A stretch of 64,000 nucleotides of DNA, from positions 124,001 through 188,000 of the forward strand of contig NW_027479054.1 in NCBI RefSeq assembly GCF_051014685.1. The letters run 5' to 3'. Numbering within the stretch: position 1 is the stretch's first letter; each line of letters starts with the position of its first letter. A program made the translations under genes and the position numbers. The stretch is from Ptiloglossa arizonensis (Eukaryota > Arthropoda > Insecta > Hymenoptera > Colletidae). The notes beneath the pieces are model-generated. The model was not told where the DNA came from. It did not search any database and was given only the letters and a program-made list of their open reading frames with translations. Below, piece by piece: positions 38,586 to 50,500 of this stretch.

Positions 38586-41134
38586 AAGTCCCATATCTCG
38601 CGAACGTATTGACCCAACCCAAAAATTCCTATTGCATCTGAAAGTCGAAACTCGCCCGATTACAACGGTATGTGTATTTTTTCCCTGGGCCATTCTGGTT
38701 AAGCGTTTGGAGCAGGAGAATTGCGAAAAATTTTTTGCCTTCTCAACCATTTCTTGGTTTCAAACTCCCATATCTCGCGAACGGATTGACCTAACCCAAA
38801 AATTCCTATTGCATCTGAAAGTAGATACTCGCCCGATTACAACGGTATGTGTATTTTTTCCCGAGGCCATTCTGGTTAAGCGTTTGGAGCAGCAGAATTG
38901 CGAAAAATTTTTTGCCTTCTCAACCATTTCTTGGCTTCAAACTCCCATATCTCGCGAACTGATTGACCTAACCCAAAAATTCCTATTTCATCTGAAAGTA
39001 GAAACTCGCTCGATTACAACGGTATGTGTATTTTTTCCCTAGGCCATTCTGGTTAAGCGTTTGGAGCAGCAGAATTGCGAAAAATTTTTTGCCTTCTCAA
39101 CCATTTCTTGGCTTCAAACTCCCACATCTCGCGAACGGATTGACCTAACCCAAAAATTCCTATTGCATCTGAAAGTAGAAACTCGCCCAATTACAACGGT
39201 ATGTGTATTTTTTCCCTAGGCCATTCTGGTTAAGCGTTTGGAGCAGCAGAAATGCGAAAAATTTGTTGTCTTCTCAACCATTTCTTGGCTTCAAACTCCC
39301 ATATCTCGCGAACGGATTGACCTAACCCAAAAATTCCTATTGCATCTGAAAGTAGAAACTCGCCCAATTACAACGGTATGTGTATTTTTTCCCTAGGCCA
39401 TTCTGGTTAAGCGTTTGGAGCAGGAGAATTGCGAAAAATTGTTTGCCTTCTCAACCATTTCTTGGTTTCAAACTCCCATATCTCGCGAACGGATTGACCT
39501 AACCCAAAAATTCCTATTGCATCTGAAAGTCGAAACTCGCCCGATTACAACGGTATGTGTATTTTTTCCCTGGGCCATTCTGGTTAAGCGTCTGGAGCAG
39601 GAGAATTGCGAAAAATTTTTTGCCTTCTCAACCATTTCTTGGTTTCAAACTCCCATATCTCGCGAACGGATTGACCTAAACCAAAGATTCCTATTGCATC
39701 TGAAAGTAGAAACTCGCCCGATTACAACGGTATGTGTATTTTTTCCCTAGGCCATTCTGGTTAAGCGTTTGGAGCAGCAGAATTGTGAAAAATTTTTTGC
39801 CTTCTCAACCATTTCTTGGCTTCAAACTCCCATATCTCGCGAACGGATTGACCTAACCCAAAAATTCCTATTTCATCTGAAAGTAGAAACTCGCTCGATT
39901 ACAACGGTATGTGTATTTTTTCCCTAGGCCATTCTGGTTAAGCGTTTGGAGCAGCAGAATTGCGAAAAATTTTTTGCCTTCTCAACCATTTCTTGGCTTC
40001 AAACTCCCACATCTCGCGAACGGATTGACCTAACACAAAAATTCCTATTGCATCTGAAAGTCGAAGCTCGCCCGATTACAACGGTATGTGTATTTTTTCC
40101 CTAGGCCATTCTGGTTAAGCGTTTGGAGCAGCAGAAATGCGAAAAATTTGTTGTCTTCTCAACCATTTCTTAGCTTCAAACTCCCGTATCTCGCGAACGG
40201 ATTGACTTAACCCAAAAATTCCTGTTGCATCTGAAAGTAGAAACTCGCCCGATTACAACGGTATGTGTATTTTTTCCCGAGGCCATTCTGGTTAAGCGTT
40301 TGGTGCAGCTGAATTGCGAAAAATTTTTTGCCTTCTCAACCATTTCTTGGCTTCAAACTCCCATATTTCGCGAACGGGTTGACCTAACCCAAAAATTCCT
40401 ATTGCATCTGAAAGTAGAAACTCGCCCGATTACAACGGTATGTGTATTGTTTCCCTAGGCCATTCTGGTTAAGCGTTTGGAGCAGCAGAATTGCGAAAAA
40501 TTTCTTGTCTTCTCAACCGTTTCTTGTCTTCAAACTCCCATATCTCGCGAACGGATTGACCTAACCCAAAAATTCCTGTTGCATCTGAAAGTCGAAGCTC
40601 GCCCGATTACAACGGTAGGTGTATTTTTTTACTAGGCCATTCTGGTTAAGCGTTTGGAGCAACAGAATTGCGAAAAATTTTTTTCATTCTCAACTATTTC
40701 TTGGCTTCAAACTCCCACATCTCGCGAACGGATTGACGTAACCCAAAAATTCCTATTGCATCTGAAAGTCGAAATTCGCCCGATTACAACGGTATGTGTA
40801 TTTTTTCCCTGGGCCATTCTGGTTAAGCGTTTGGAGCAGCAGAATTGTGAAAAATTTTTTGCCTTCTCAACCATTTCTTGGCTTCAAACTCCCATATCTC
40901 ACGAACAGTTTGACCTAACCCAAAAAGTCCTGTTGCATCTGAAAGTAGAAACTCGCCCGATTACAACGGTATGTGTATTTTTTCCCTAGCCCATTCTGGT
41001 CAAGCGTTTGGAGCAGCAGAATTGCGAAACATTTCTTGTCTTCTCAACCATTTCTTAGCTTCAAACTCCCATATCTCGCGAACGGATTGACCTAACCCAA
41101 AAATTCCTATTGCATCTGAAAGTAGAAACTCGCC
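38586..41134 (+). repeat. Divergent satellite segment with rare variants
   Basis: About 14 monomers with many low-frequency changes: GTAGATACTCG, CGAACTGATTG, CCTATTTCATC with CTCGCTCG, CCCACATCTCG, CCTAACACAAAAATTCC, GTCGAAGCTCG, GGTAGGTG, TTTTTCATTCTCAACTATTT and GAACAGTTTGACC. Positions 39,850-40,620 recur at 43,744-44,514 with a lag of 3,894 bp (22 monomers). Positions 39,365-39,600 resemble 41,135-41,370 (lag 1,770 bp). Compared with the rest of the window, this region is less homogenised. Confidence 0.78.
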
Positions 41135-42478
41135 CAATTACAACGGTATGTGTATTTTTTCCCTAGGCCATTCTGGTTAAGCGTTTGGAGCAGGAGAATT
41201 GCGAAAAATTGTTTGCCTTCTCAACCATTTCTTGGTTTCAAACTCCCATATCTCGCGAACGGATTGACCTAACCCAAAAATTCCTATTGCATCTGAAAGT
41301 CGAAACTCGCCCGATTACAACGGTATGTGTATTTTTTCCCTGGGCCATTCTGGTTAAGCGTCTGGAGCAGCAGAATTGTGAAAAATTTTTTGCCTTCTCA
41401 ACCATTTCTTGGCCTCAAACGCCCATATCTCACGAACGGATTGACCCAACCCAAAAATTCCTATTGCATCTGAAAGTAGAAACTCGCCCGATTACAACGG
41501 TATGTGTATTTTTTCCCTACGCCATTCTGGTTAAGCGTTTGGAGCAGCAGAAGTGCGAAAAGTTTGATGTCTTCTCAACCATTTCTTAGCTTGAAACTCC
41601 CATATCTCGCGAAAGGATTGACCTAACCCAAAAATTCCTATTGCATCTGAAAGTAGAAACTCGCCCGATTACAACGGTATGTGTATTTTTTCCCTAGGCC
41701 ATTCTGGTTAAGCGTTTGGAGCAGCAGAATTGCGAAAAATTTTTTGCCTTCTCAACCATTTCTTGGCTTCAAACTCCCATATTTCGCGAACGGGTTGACC
41801 TAACCCAAAAATTCCTATTGCATCTGAAAGTAGAAACTCGCCCGATTACAACGGTATGTGTATTTTTTCCCTAGGCCATTCTGGTTAAGCGTTTGGTGCA
41901 GGAGAATTGCGAAAAATTGTTTGCCTTCTCAACCATTTCTTGGTTTCAAACTCCCATAACTCGCGAACGGATTGACCTAACCCAAAAATTCCTATTGCAT
42001 CTGAAAGTCGAAACTCGCCCGATTACAACGGTATGTGTATTTTTTCCCTGGGCCATTCTGGTTAAGCGTCTGGAGCAGCAGAATTGTGAAAAATTTTTTG
42101 CCTTCTCAACCATTTCTTGGCCTCAAACTCCCATATCTCACGAACGGATTGACCTAACCCAAAAATTCCTATTGCATCTGAAAGTAGAAACTCGCCCGAT
42201 TACAACGGTATGTGTATTTTTTCCCTACGCCATTCTGGTTAAGCGTATAGAGCAGCAGAAGTGCGAAAAGTTTGATGTCTTCTCAACCATTTCTTAGCTT
42301 CAAACTCCCATATCTCGCGAAAGGATTGACCTAACCCAAAAATTCCTATTGCATCTGAAAGTAGAAACTCGCCCGATGACAACGGTATGTGTATTTTTTC
42401 CCTAGGCCATTCTGGTTAAGCGTTTGGAGCAGCAGAATTGCGAAAAATTTTTTGCCTTCTCAACCATTTCTTGGCTTC
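41135..42478 (+). repeat. 708-bp-period higher-order repeat (4 monomers)
   Basis: Positions 41,135-41,770 match 41,843-42,478 at a lag of 708 bp. The shared order is GAAAAATTGTTTGCC with TTGGTTTC, CCCTGGGCC with GCGTCTGGAG, TCTCACGAACGG, CCCTACGCC with TTTGATGTC, then CGCGAAAGG. Differences include AAACGCCCATATC near 41,418, CCCATAACTCGCG near 41,957, GCGTATAGAG near 42,245 and GATGACAACGG near 42,376. The copies are clearly more diverged than the pairs at 0.6-9 kb or 55-63 kb. Confidence 0.82.
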
Positions 42479-42824
42479 AAAGTCCCATATCTCGCGAACG
42501 TATTGACCCAACCCAAAAATTCCTATTGCATCTGAAAGTCGAAACTCGCCCGATTACAACGGTATGTGTATTTTTTCCCTGGGCCATTCAGGTTAAGCGT
42601 TTGGAGCAGGAGAATTGCGAAAAATTGTTTGCCTTCTCAACCATTTCTTGGCTTCAAAGTCCCATATCTCGCGAACGTATTGACCCAACCCAAAAATTCC
42701 TATTGCATCTGAAAGTCGAAACTCGCCCGATTACAACGGTATGTGTATTTTTTCCCTGGGCCATTCAGGTTAAGCGTTTGGAGCAGGAGAATTGCGAAAA
42801 ATTTTTTGCCTTCTCAACCATTTC
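42471..42824 (+). repeat. Near-perfect tandem duplication of one monomer
   Basis: Monomers 42,471-42,647 and 42,648-42,824 share AGTCCCATATC, GAACGTATTGACCCAACCC, GTCGAAACTCG, CCCTGGGCC, the otherwise rare CCATTCAGG, and GCAGGAGAATTGCG. The only difference I see is AAATTGTTTGCC versus AAATTTTTTGCC at the end. The rare CCATTCAGG change in both makes a single duplication event the simplest explanation. Confidence 0.9.
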
Positions 42825-43001
42825 TTGGTTTCAAACTCCCATATCTCGCGAACGGATTGACCTAACCCAAAAATTCCTATTGCATCTGAAAGTAGAAACT
42901 CGCCCGATTACAACGGTATGTGTATTTTTTCCCTAGGCCATTCTGGTTAAGCGTTTGGAGCAGCAGAATTGCGAAAAATTTTTTGCCTTCTCAACCATTT
43001 C
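42825..43001 (+). repeat. Representative satellite monomer (177 bp)
   Basis: This copy differs from my by-eye consensus at one base (position 5, T for C). Landmarks in monomer coordinates are: TCGCGA at 22-27; TTGACCTAACCC at 33-44; an A5 tract at 45-49; GAAACTCGCCCG at 71-82; GGTATGTG at 91-98, followed by TATTTTTT at 99-106; CCTAGG at 109-112 and flanking bases; CCATTCTGG at 114-122; a 16-bp near-dyad at 147-162 centred on A5T6; and TTCTCAACCATTTC at 164-177. Consensus composition is A48 T55 G31 C43 (41.8% GC) with eight CpG sites. The length fits one nucleosome plus linker. No internal subrepeat is convincing. Confidence 0.93.
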
Positions 43002-45510
43002 TTGGCTTCAAACTCCCATATCTCGCGAACGGATTGACCTAACCCAAAAATTCCTATTGCAGATGAAAGTAGAAACTCGCCCGATTACAACGGTATGTGT
43101 ATTGTTTCCCTAGGCCATTCTGGTTAAGCCTTTCGAGCAGCAGAAATGCGAAAAATTTTTTGCCTTCTCTACCATTTCTTGGCTTCAAACTCCCATATCT
43201 CGCGAATGGATTGACCTAACCCAAAAATACCCGTTGCGTCTGAAAGTAGAAACTCGCCCGATTACAACGGTATGTGTATTTTTTCCTTAGCCCATTCTGG
43301 TCAAGCGTTTGGAGCAGCAGAATTGCGAAAAATTTGTTGTCTTCTCAACCATTTCTTAGCTTCAAACTCCCATATCTCGCGAACGGATTGACCAAACCCA
43401 AAAATTCCTATTGCATCTGAAAGTAGAAACTCGCCCGATTACAATGGTATGTGTATTTTTTCCCTAGGTCATTCTGGTTAAGCGTTTGGAGCAGCAGAAA
43501 TGCGAAAAATTTTTTGCCTTCTCAACCATTTCTTGGCTTCAAACTCCCATATCTCGCGAACGGATTGACCTAACCCAAAAATTCCTGTTGCATCTGAAAG
43601 TCGAAGCTCGCCCGATTACAACGGTAGGTGTATTTTTTTCCTAGGCCATTCTGGTTAAGCGTTTGGAGCAGCAGAATTGCGAAAAATTTTTTTCATTCTC
43701 AACTATTTCTTGGATTCAAACACCCACATCTCGCGAACGGATTGACGTAACCCAAAAATTCCTATTTCATCTGAAAGTAGAAACTCGCTCGATTACAACG
43801 GTATGTGTATTTTTTCCCTAGGCCATTCTGGTTAAGCGTTTGGAGCAGCAGAATTGCGAAAAATTTTTTGCCTTCTCAACCATTTCTTGGCTTCAAACTC
43901 CCACATCTCGCGAACGGATTGACCTAACACAAAAATTCCTATTGCATCTGAAAGTCGAAGCTCGCCCGATTACAACGGTATGTGTATTTTTTCCCTAGGC
44001 CATTCTGGTTAAGCGTTTGGAGCAGCAGAAATGCGAAAAATTTGTTGTCTTCTCAACCATTTCTTAGCTTCAAACTCCCGTATCTCGCGAACGGATTGAC
44101 TTAACCCAAAAATTCCTGTTACATCTGAAAGTAGAAACTCGCCCGATTACAACGGTATGTGTATTTTTGCCCGAGGCCATTCTGGTTAAGCGTTTGGTGC
44201 AGCTGAATTGCGAAAAATTTTTTGCCTTCTCAACCATTTCTTGGCCTCAAGCTCCCATATCTCACGAACGGATTGACCTAACCCAAAAATTCCTATTGCA
44301 TCTGAAAGTAGAAACTCGCCCGATTACAACGGTATGTGTATTGTTTCCCTAGGCCATTCTGGTTAAGCGTTTGGAGCAGCAGAATTGCGAAAAATTTCTT
44401 GTCTTCTCAACCGTTTCTTGTCTTCAAACTCCCATATCTCGCGAACGGATTGACCTAACCCAAAAATTCCTGTTGCATCTGAAAGTCGAAGCTCGCCCGA
44501 TTACAACGGTAGGTGTATTCTTTTCCTAGGCCATTCTGGTTAAGCGTTTGGAGCAGCAGAATTGCGAAAAATTTTTTGCCTTCTCAACCATTTCTTGGCT
44601 TCAAACTCCCATATCTCGCGAACGGATTGACCTAACCCAAAAAGTCCTATTGCATCTGAAAGTAGAAACTCGCCCGATTACAACGGTATGTGTATTTTTT
44701 CCCTAGGCCATTCTGGTTAAGCGTTTGGAGCAGGAGAATTGCGAAAAATTGTTTGCCTTCTCAACCATTTCTTGGTTTCAAACTCCCATATCTCGCGAAC
44801 GGATTGACCTAACCCAAAAATTCCTATTGCATCTGAAAGTAGAAACTCGCCCGATTACAACGGTATGTGTATTTTTTCCCTAGGCCATTCTGGTTAAGCG
44901 TTTGGAGCAGCAGAATTGCGAAAAATTTTTTGCCTTCTCAACCATTTCTTGGCTTCAAACTCCCATATTTCGCGAACGGATTGACCTAACCCAAAAATTC
45001 CTATTGCATCTGAAAGTAGAAACTCGCCCGATTACAACGGTATGTGTATTGTTTCCCTAGGCCATTCTGGTTAAGCGTTTGGAGCAGCAGAATTGCGAAA
45101 AATTTCTTGTCTTCTCAACCGTTTCTTGTCTTCAAACTCCCATATCTCGCGAACGGATTGACCTAACCCAAAAATACCCGTTGCGTCTGAAAGTAGAAAC
45201 TCGCCCGATTACAACGGTATGTGTATTTTTTCCCTAGGCCATTCTGGTCAAGCGTTTGGAGCAGCAGAATTGCGAAAAATTTGTTGTCTTCTCAACCATT
45301 TCTTGGCTTCAAACTCCCATATCTCGCGAACGGATTGACCTAACCCAAAAATTCCTATTGCAGATGAAAGTAGAAACTCGCCCGATTACAACGGTATGTG
45401 TATTTTTTCCCTAGGCCATTCTGGTTAAGCCTTTCGAGCAGCAGAATTCTGAAAAATTTTTTGCCTTCTCAACCATTTCTTGGCCTCAAACTCCCATATC
45501 TCACGAACGG
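43002..45510 (+). repeat. Divergent satellite segment, second copy of rare variants
   Basis: About 14 monomers. Positions 43,744-44,514 repeat 39,850-40,620 (lag 3,894 bp), including GTCGAAGCTCG with GGTAGGTG (40,592/44,486; a third instance lies near 43,606). Other private forms are GCCTTTCGAGCAG, AATACCCGTTGCG, GAATGGATTGACC, ACAATGGTATG, TTTTTGCCCGAGG and GAATTCTGAAAA (an EcoRI-type site). It is the first place where the CCTTTCGAGCAG lineage, common after 46 kb, becomes frequent. Confidence 0.77.
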
Positions 45511-47541
45511 ATTGACCTAACCCAAAAATTCCTATTGCATCTGATAGTAGAAACTCGCCCGATTACAACGGTATGTGTATTTTTTCCCTAGGCAATTCTG
45601 GTTAAGCGTTTGGAGCAGCAGAATTGCGAAAAATTTTTTGCCTTCTCAACCATTTCTTGGCTTCAAACTCCCATACCTCGCGAACGGATTGACCTAAACC
45701 AAAAATTCCTATTGCATCTGAAAGTCGAAACACGCCCGATTACAAGGGTATGTGTATTTTTTCCCTGGGCCATTGTGGTTAAGCGTCTGGAGCAGCAGAA
45801 GTGCGAAAAATTTGTTGTCTTCTCAACCATTTCTTAGTTTCAAACTCCCATATCTCGCGAACGGGTTGACCTAACCCAAAAATTCCTGTTGCATCTGAAA
45901 GTAGAAACTCGCCCGATTACAACGGTATCTGTATTTTTTCCCTAGGCCATTCTGGTTAAGCGTTTGGAGCCGCAGAATTGCGAAAAATTTTTTGCCTTCT
46001 CAACCATTTCTTGGCCTCAAACTCCCATATCTCACGAACGGATTGACCTAACCCAAAAATTCCTATTCCATCTGAAAGTAGAAACTCGCCCGATTACAAC
46101 GGTATGTGTATTTTTTCCCTAGGCCATTCTGGTTAAGCGTTTGGAGCCGCAGAATTGCGAAAAATTTTTTGCCTTCTCAACCATTTCTTGGCTTCAAACT
46201 CCCATATCTCGCGAACGGATTGACCTAACCCAAAAATTCCTATTGCATCTGAAAGTAGAAACTCGTCCGATTGCAGCGGCATGTGTATTTTTTCCCTACG
46301 CCATTCTGGTTAAGCGTTTGGAGCAGCAGAATTGCGAAAAGTTTGATGTCTTCTCAACCATTTCTTAGCTTCAAACTCCCATATCTCGCGAAAGGATTGA
46401 CCTAACCCAAAAATTCCTATTGCATCTGAAAGTAGAAACTCGCCCGATTACAACGGTATGTGTATTTTTTCCCTAGGCCATTCTGGTTAAGCCTTTCGAG
46501 CAGCAGAAATGCGAAAAGTTTTTTGCCTTCTCAACCATTTCTTGGCTTCAAACTCCCATATCTCGCGAACGGATTGACCTAACCCAAAAATACCCGTTGC
46601 GTCTGAAAGTAGAAACTCGCCCGATTACAACGGTATGTGTATTTTTTCCCTAGCCCATTCTGGTCAAGCGTTTGGAGCAGCAGAATTGCGAAAAATTTGT
46701 TGTCTTCTCAACCATTTCTTAGCTCCAAACTCCCATATCTCGCGAACGGATTGAACAAACCCAAAATTTCCTATTGCATCTGAAAGTAGAAACTCGCCCG
46801 ATTACAACGGTATGTGTATTTTTTCCCTAGGCCATTCTGGTTAAGCGTTTGGAGCAGCAGAATTGCGAAAAATTTTTTGCCTTCTCAACCATTTCTTGGC
46901 TTCAAACTCCCATATCTCGCGAACGGATTGACCTAACCCAAAAATTCCTATTTCATCTGAAAGTAGAAACTCGCTCGATTACAACGGTATGTTTATTTTT
47001 TCCCTAGGCCATTCTGGTTAAGCGTTTGGAGCAGCAGAATTGCGAAAAATTTTTTGCCTTCTCAACCATTTCTTGGCTTCAAACTCCCACATCTCGCGAA
47101 CTGATTGACCTAACACAAAAATTCCTATTGCATCTGAAAGTCGAAGCTCGCGCGATTACAACGGTATGTGTATTTTTTCCCTAGGCCATTCTGGTTAAGC
47201 GTTTGGAGCAGCAGAAGTGCGAAAAATTTGTTGTCTTCACAACCATTTCTTAGCTTCAAACTTCCATATCTCGCGAACGCATTGACCTAACCCAAAAATT
47301 CCTATTGCAGATGAAAGTAGAAACTCGCCCGATTACAACGGTATGTGTATTTTTTCCATAGGCCATTCTGGTTAAACCTTTCGAGCAGCAGAAATGCGAA
47401 AAATTTTTTGCCTTCTCAACCATTTCTTGGCTTCAAACTCCCATATTTCGCGAACGGGTTGACCTAACCCAAAAATTCCTATTGCATCTGAAAGTAGAAA
47501 CTCGCCCGATTACAACGGTATGTGTATTGTTTCCCTAGGCC
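45511..47541 (+). repeat. Long-range duplicated block, proximal copy
   Basis: This 2.03-kb block matches 62,147-64,000. The lag is 16,636 bp (94 monomers less two bases) up to about 47.0 kb and 16,459 bp afterwards, because the distal copy lacks one monomer. Shared rare markers include CTGATAGTAG, the GATTGCAGCGGC monomer (GATTGTAGCGG in the distal copy), GCTCCAAACTCCC, GAACAAACCC, GGTATGTTTATTTTTT and TTTTTTCCATAGG. Differences are about 1%. The match runs to the window end, so the distal copy may be longer. Confidence 0.85.
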
Positions 47542-50500
47542 ATTCTGGTTAAGCGTTTGGAGCAGCAGAATTGCGAAAAATTTCTTGTCTTCTCAACCGT
47601 TTCTTGTCTTCAAACTCCCATATCTCGCGAACGGATTGACCTAACCCAAAAATTCCTATTTCATCTGAAAGTAGAAACTCGCCCGATTACAACGGTATGT
47701 GTATTTTTTCCCTAGGCCATTCTGGTTAAGCGTTTGGAGCAGCAGAATTGCGAAAAATTTTTTGCCTTCTCAACCATTTCTTGGCTACAAACTCCCATAT
47801 CTCGCGAACGGATTGACCTAACCCAAAAATTCCTATTGCAGATGAAAGTAGAAACACGCCCGATTACAACGGTATGTGTATTTTTTCCCTAGGCCATTCT
47901 GGTTAAGCGTTTGGAGCAGCAGAATTGCGAAAAATTTCTTGTCTTCTCAACCGTTTCTTGTCTTCAAACTCCCATATCTCGCGAACGGATTGACCTAACC
48001 CAAAAATTCCTTTTGCATCTGAAAGTAGAAACTCGCCCGATTACAACGGTATGTGTATTTTTTCCCTAGGCCATTCTGGTTAAGCGTTTGGAGCAGCAGA
48101 ATTGCGAAAAATTTTTTGCCTTCTCAACCATTTCTTGGCTACAAACTCCCATATCTCGCGAACGGATTGACCTAACCCAAAAATTCCTATTGCAGATGAC
48201 AGTAGAAACACGCCCGATTACAACGGTATGTGTATTTTTTCCCTAGGCCATTCTGGTTAAGCCTTTCGAGCAGCAGAAATGCGAAAAATTTTTTGCCTTC
48301 TCAACCATTTCTTGGCTTCAAACTCCCATATTTCGCGAACGGGTTGACCTAACCCAAAAATTCCTATTGCATCTGAAAGTAGAAACTCGCCCGATTACAA
48401 CGGTATGTGTATTGTTTCCCTAGGCCATTCTGGTTAAGCGTTTGGAGCAGCAGAATTGCGAAAAATTTCTTGTCTTCTCAACCGTTTCTTGTCTTCAAAC
48501 TCCCATATCTCGCGCACGGATTGACCTAACCCAAAAAGTCCTATTGCATCTGAAAGTAGAAACTCGCCCGATTACAACGGCATGTGTATTTTTTCCCTAG
48601 GCCATTCTGGTTAAGCTTTTGGAGCAGCAGAAGTGCGAAAAATTTGTTGTCTTCACAACCATTTCTTAGCTTCAAACTTCCATATCTCGCGAACGGATTG
48701 ACCTAACCCAAAAATTCCTATTGCATCTGAAAGTAGAAACTCGCCCGATTACAACGGTATGTGTATTTTTTCCCTAGGCCATTCTGGCTAAGCGTTTGGA
48801 GCAGCAGAATTGCGAAAAATTTTCTGCCTTCTCAACCATTTCTTGGCTTCAAACTCCCATATCTCGCTAACGGATTGACCTAACCCAAAAATTCCTGTTG
48901 CGTCTGAAAGTAGAAACTCGCCCGATTACAACGGTATGTGTATTTTTTCCCTAGGCCATTCTGGTTAAGCGTTTGGAGCAGCAGAATTGCGAAAAGTTTG
49001 ATGTCTTCTCAACCATTTCTTAGCTTCAAACTCCCATATATCGCGAAAGGATTGACCTAACCCAAAAATTCCTATTGCATCTGAAAGTAGAAACTCGCCC
49101 GATTACAACGGTATGTGTATTTTTTCCCTAGGCAATTCTGGTTAAGCGTTTGGAGCAGCAGAATTGCGAAAAATTTTTTGCCTTCTCAACCATTTCTTGG
49201 CTTCAAACTCCCATACCTCGCGAACGGGTTGACCTAACCCAAAAATTCCTTTTGCATCTGAAAGTAGAAACTCGCCCGATTACAACGGTATGTGTATTTT
49301 TTCCCAAGGCAATTCTGGTTAAGCGTTTGGAGCAGCAGAATTGCGAAAAATTTTTTGCCTTCTCAACCATTTCTTGGCTTCAAACTCCCATACCTCGCGA
49401 ACGGATTGACCTAACCCAAAAATTCCTATTGCATCTGAAAGTCGAAACTCGCCCGATTACAACGGTATGTGTATTTTTTCCCTGGGCCATTCTGGTGGAG
49501 CGTCTGGAGCAGCAGAATTGTGAAAAATTTTTTGCCTTCTCAACCATATCTTGGTTTCAAACTCCCATATCTCGCGAACGGATTGACCTAACCCAAAAAT
49601 TCCTATTGCATCTGAAAGTAGAAACTCGCCCGATTACAACGGTATGTGTATTGTTTCCCTAGGCCATTCTGGTTAAGCGTTTGGAGCAGCAGAATTGCGA
49701 AAAATTTCTTGTCTTCTCAACCGTTTCTTGTCTTCAAACTCCCATATCTCGCGAACGGATTGACCTAACCCAAAAATTCCTGTTGCATCTGAAAGTCGAA
49801 ACTCGCCCGATTACAACGGTATGTGTATTTTTTCCCTGGGCCATTCTGGTTAAGCGTCTGGAGCAGCAGAATTGTGAAAAATTTTTTGCCTTCTCAACCA
49901 TTTCTTGGCCTCAAACTCCCATATCTCACGAACGGATTGACCTAACTCAAAAATTCCTATTGCATCTGAAAGTAGAAACTCGCCCGATTACAACGGTATG
50001 TGTATTTTTTCCCTAGGCCATTCTGGTTAAGGGTTTGGAGCAGCAGAATTGCGAAAAATTTTTTGCCTTCTCAACCATTTCTTGGCTTCAAAGTCCCATA
50101 TCTCGCGAACGTATTGACCCAACCCAAAAATTCCTATTGCATCTGAAAGTCGAAACTCGCCCGATTACAACGGTATGTGTATTTTTTCCCTGGGCCATTC
50201 TGGTTAAGCGTTTGGAGCAGGAGAATTGCGAAAAATTTTTTGCCTTCTCAACCATTTCTTAGCTTCAAACTCCCATATCTCGCGAACGGATTGACCTAAC
50301 CCAAAAATTCCTATTGCATCTGAAAGTAGAAACTCGCCCGATTACAACGGTATGTGTATTGTTTCCCTAGGCCATTCTGGTTAAGCGTTTGGAGCAGCAG
50401 AATTGCGAAAAATTTTCTGCCTTCTCAACCATTTCTTGGCTTCAAACTCCCATATCTCGCGAACGGATTGACCTAACCCAAAAATTCCTGTTGCGTCTGA

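Noticed and set aside
38530..39042. Long forward ORFs (up to 170 codons; also 42,424-42,936 and 49,150-49,662) as protein genes
   Set aside because: They begin at TTG and consist of the 59-codon satellite translation repeated. They end at stop positions that recur every monomer, have no recognisable domain, and their length depends only on two polymorphic stop sites.
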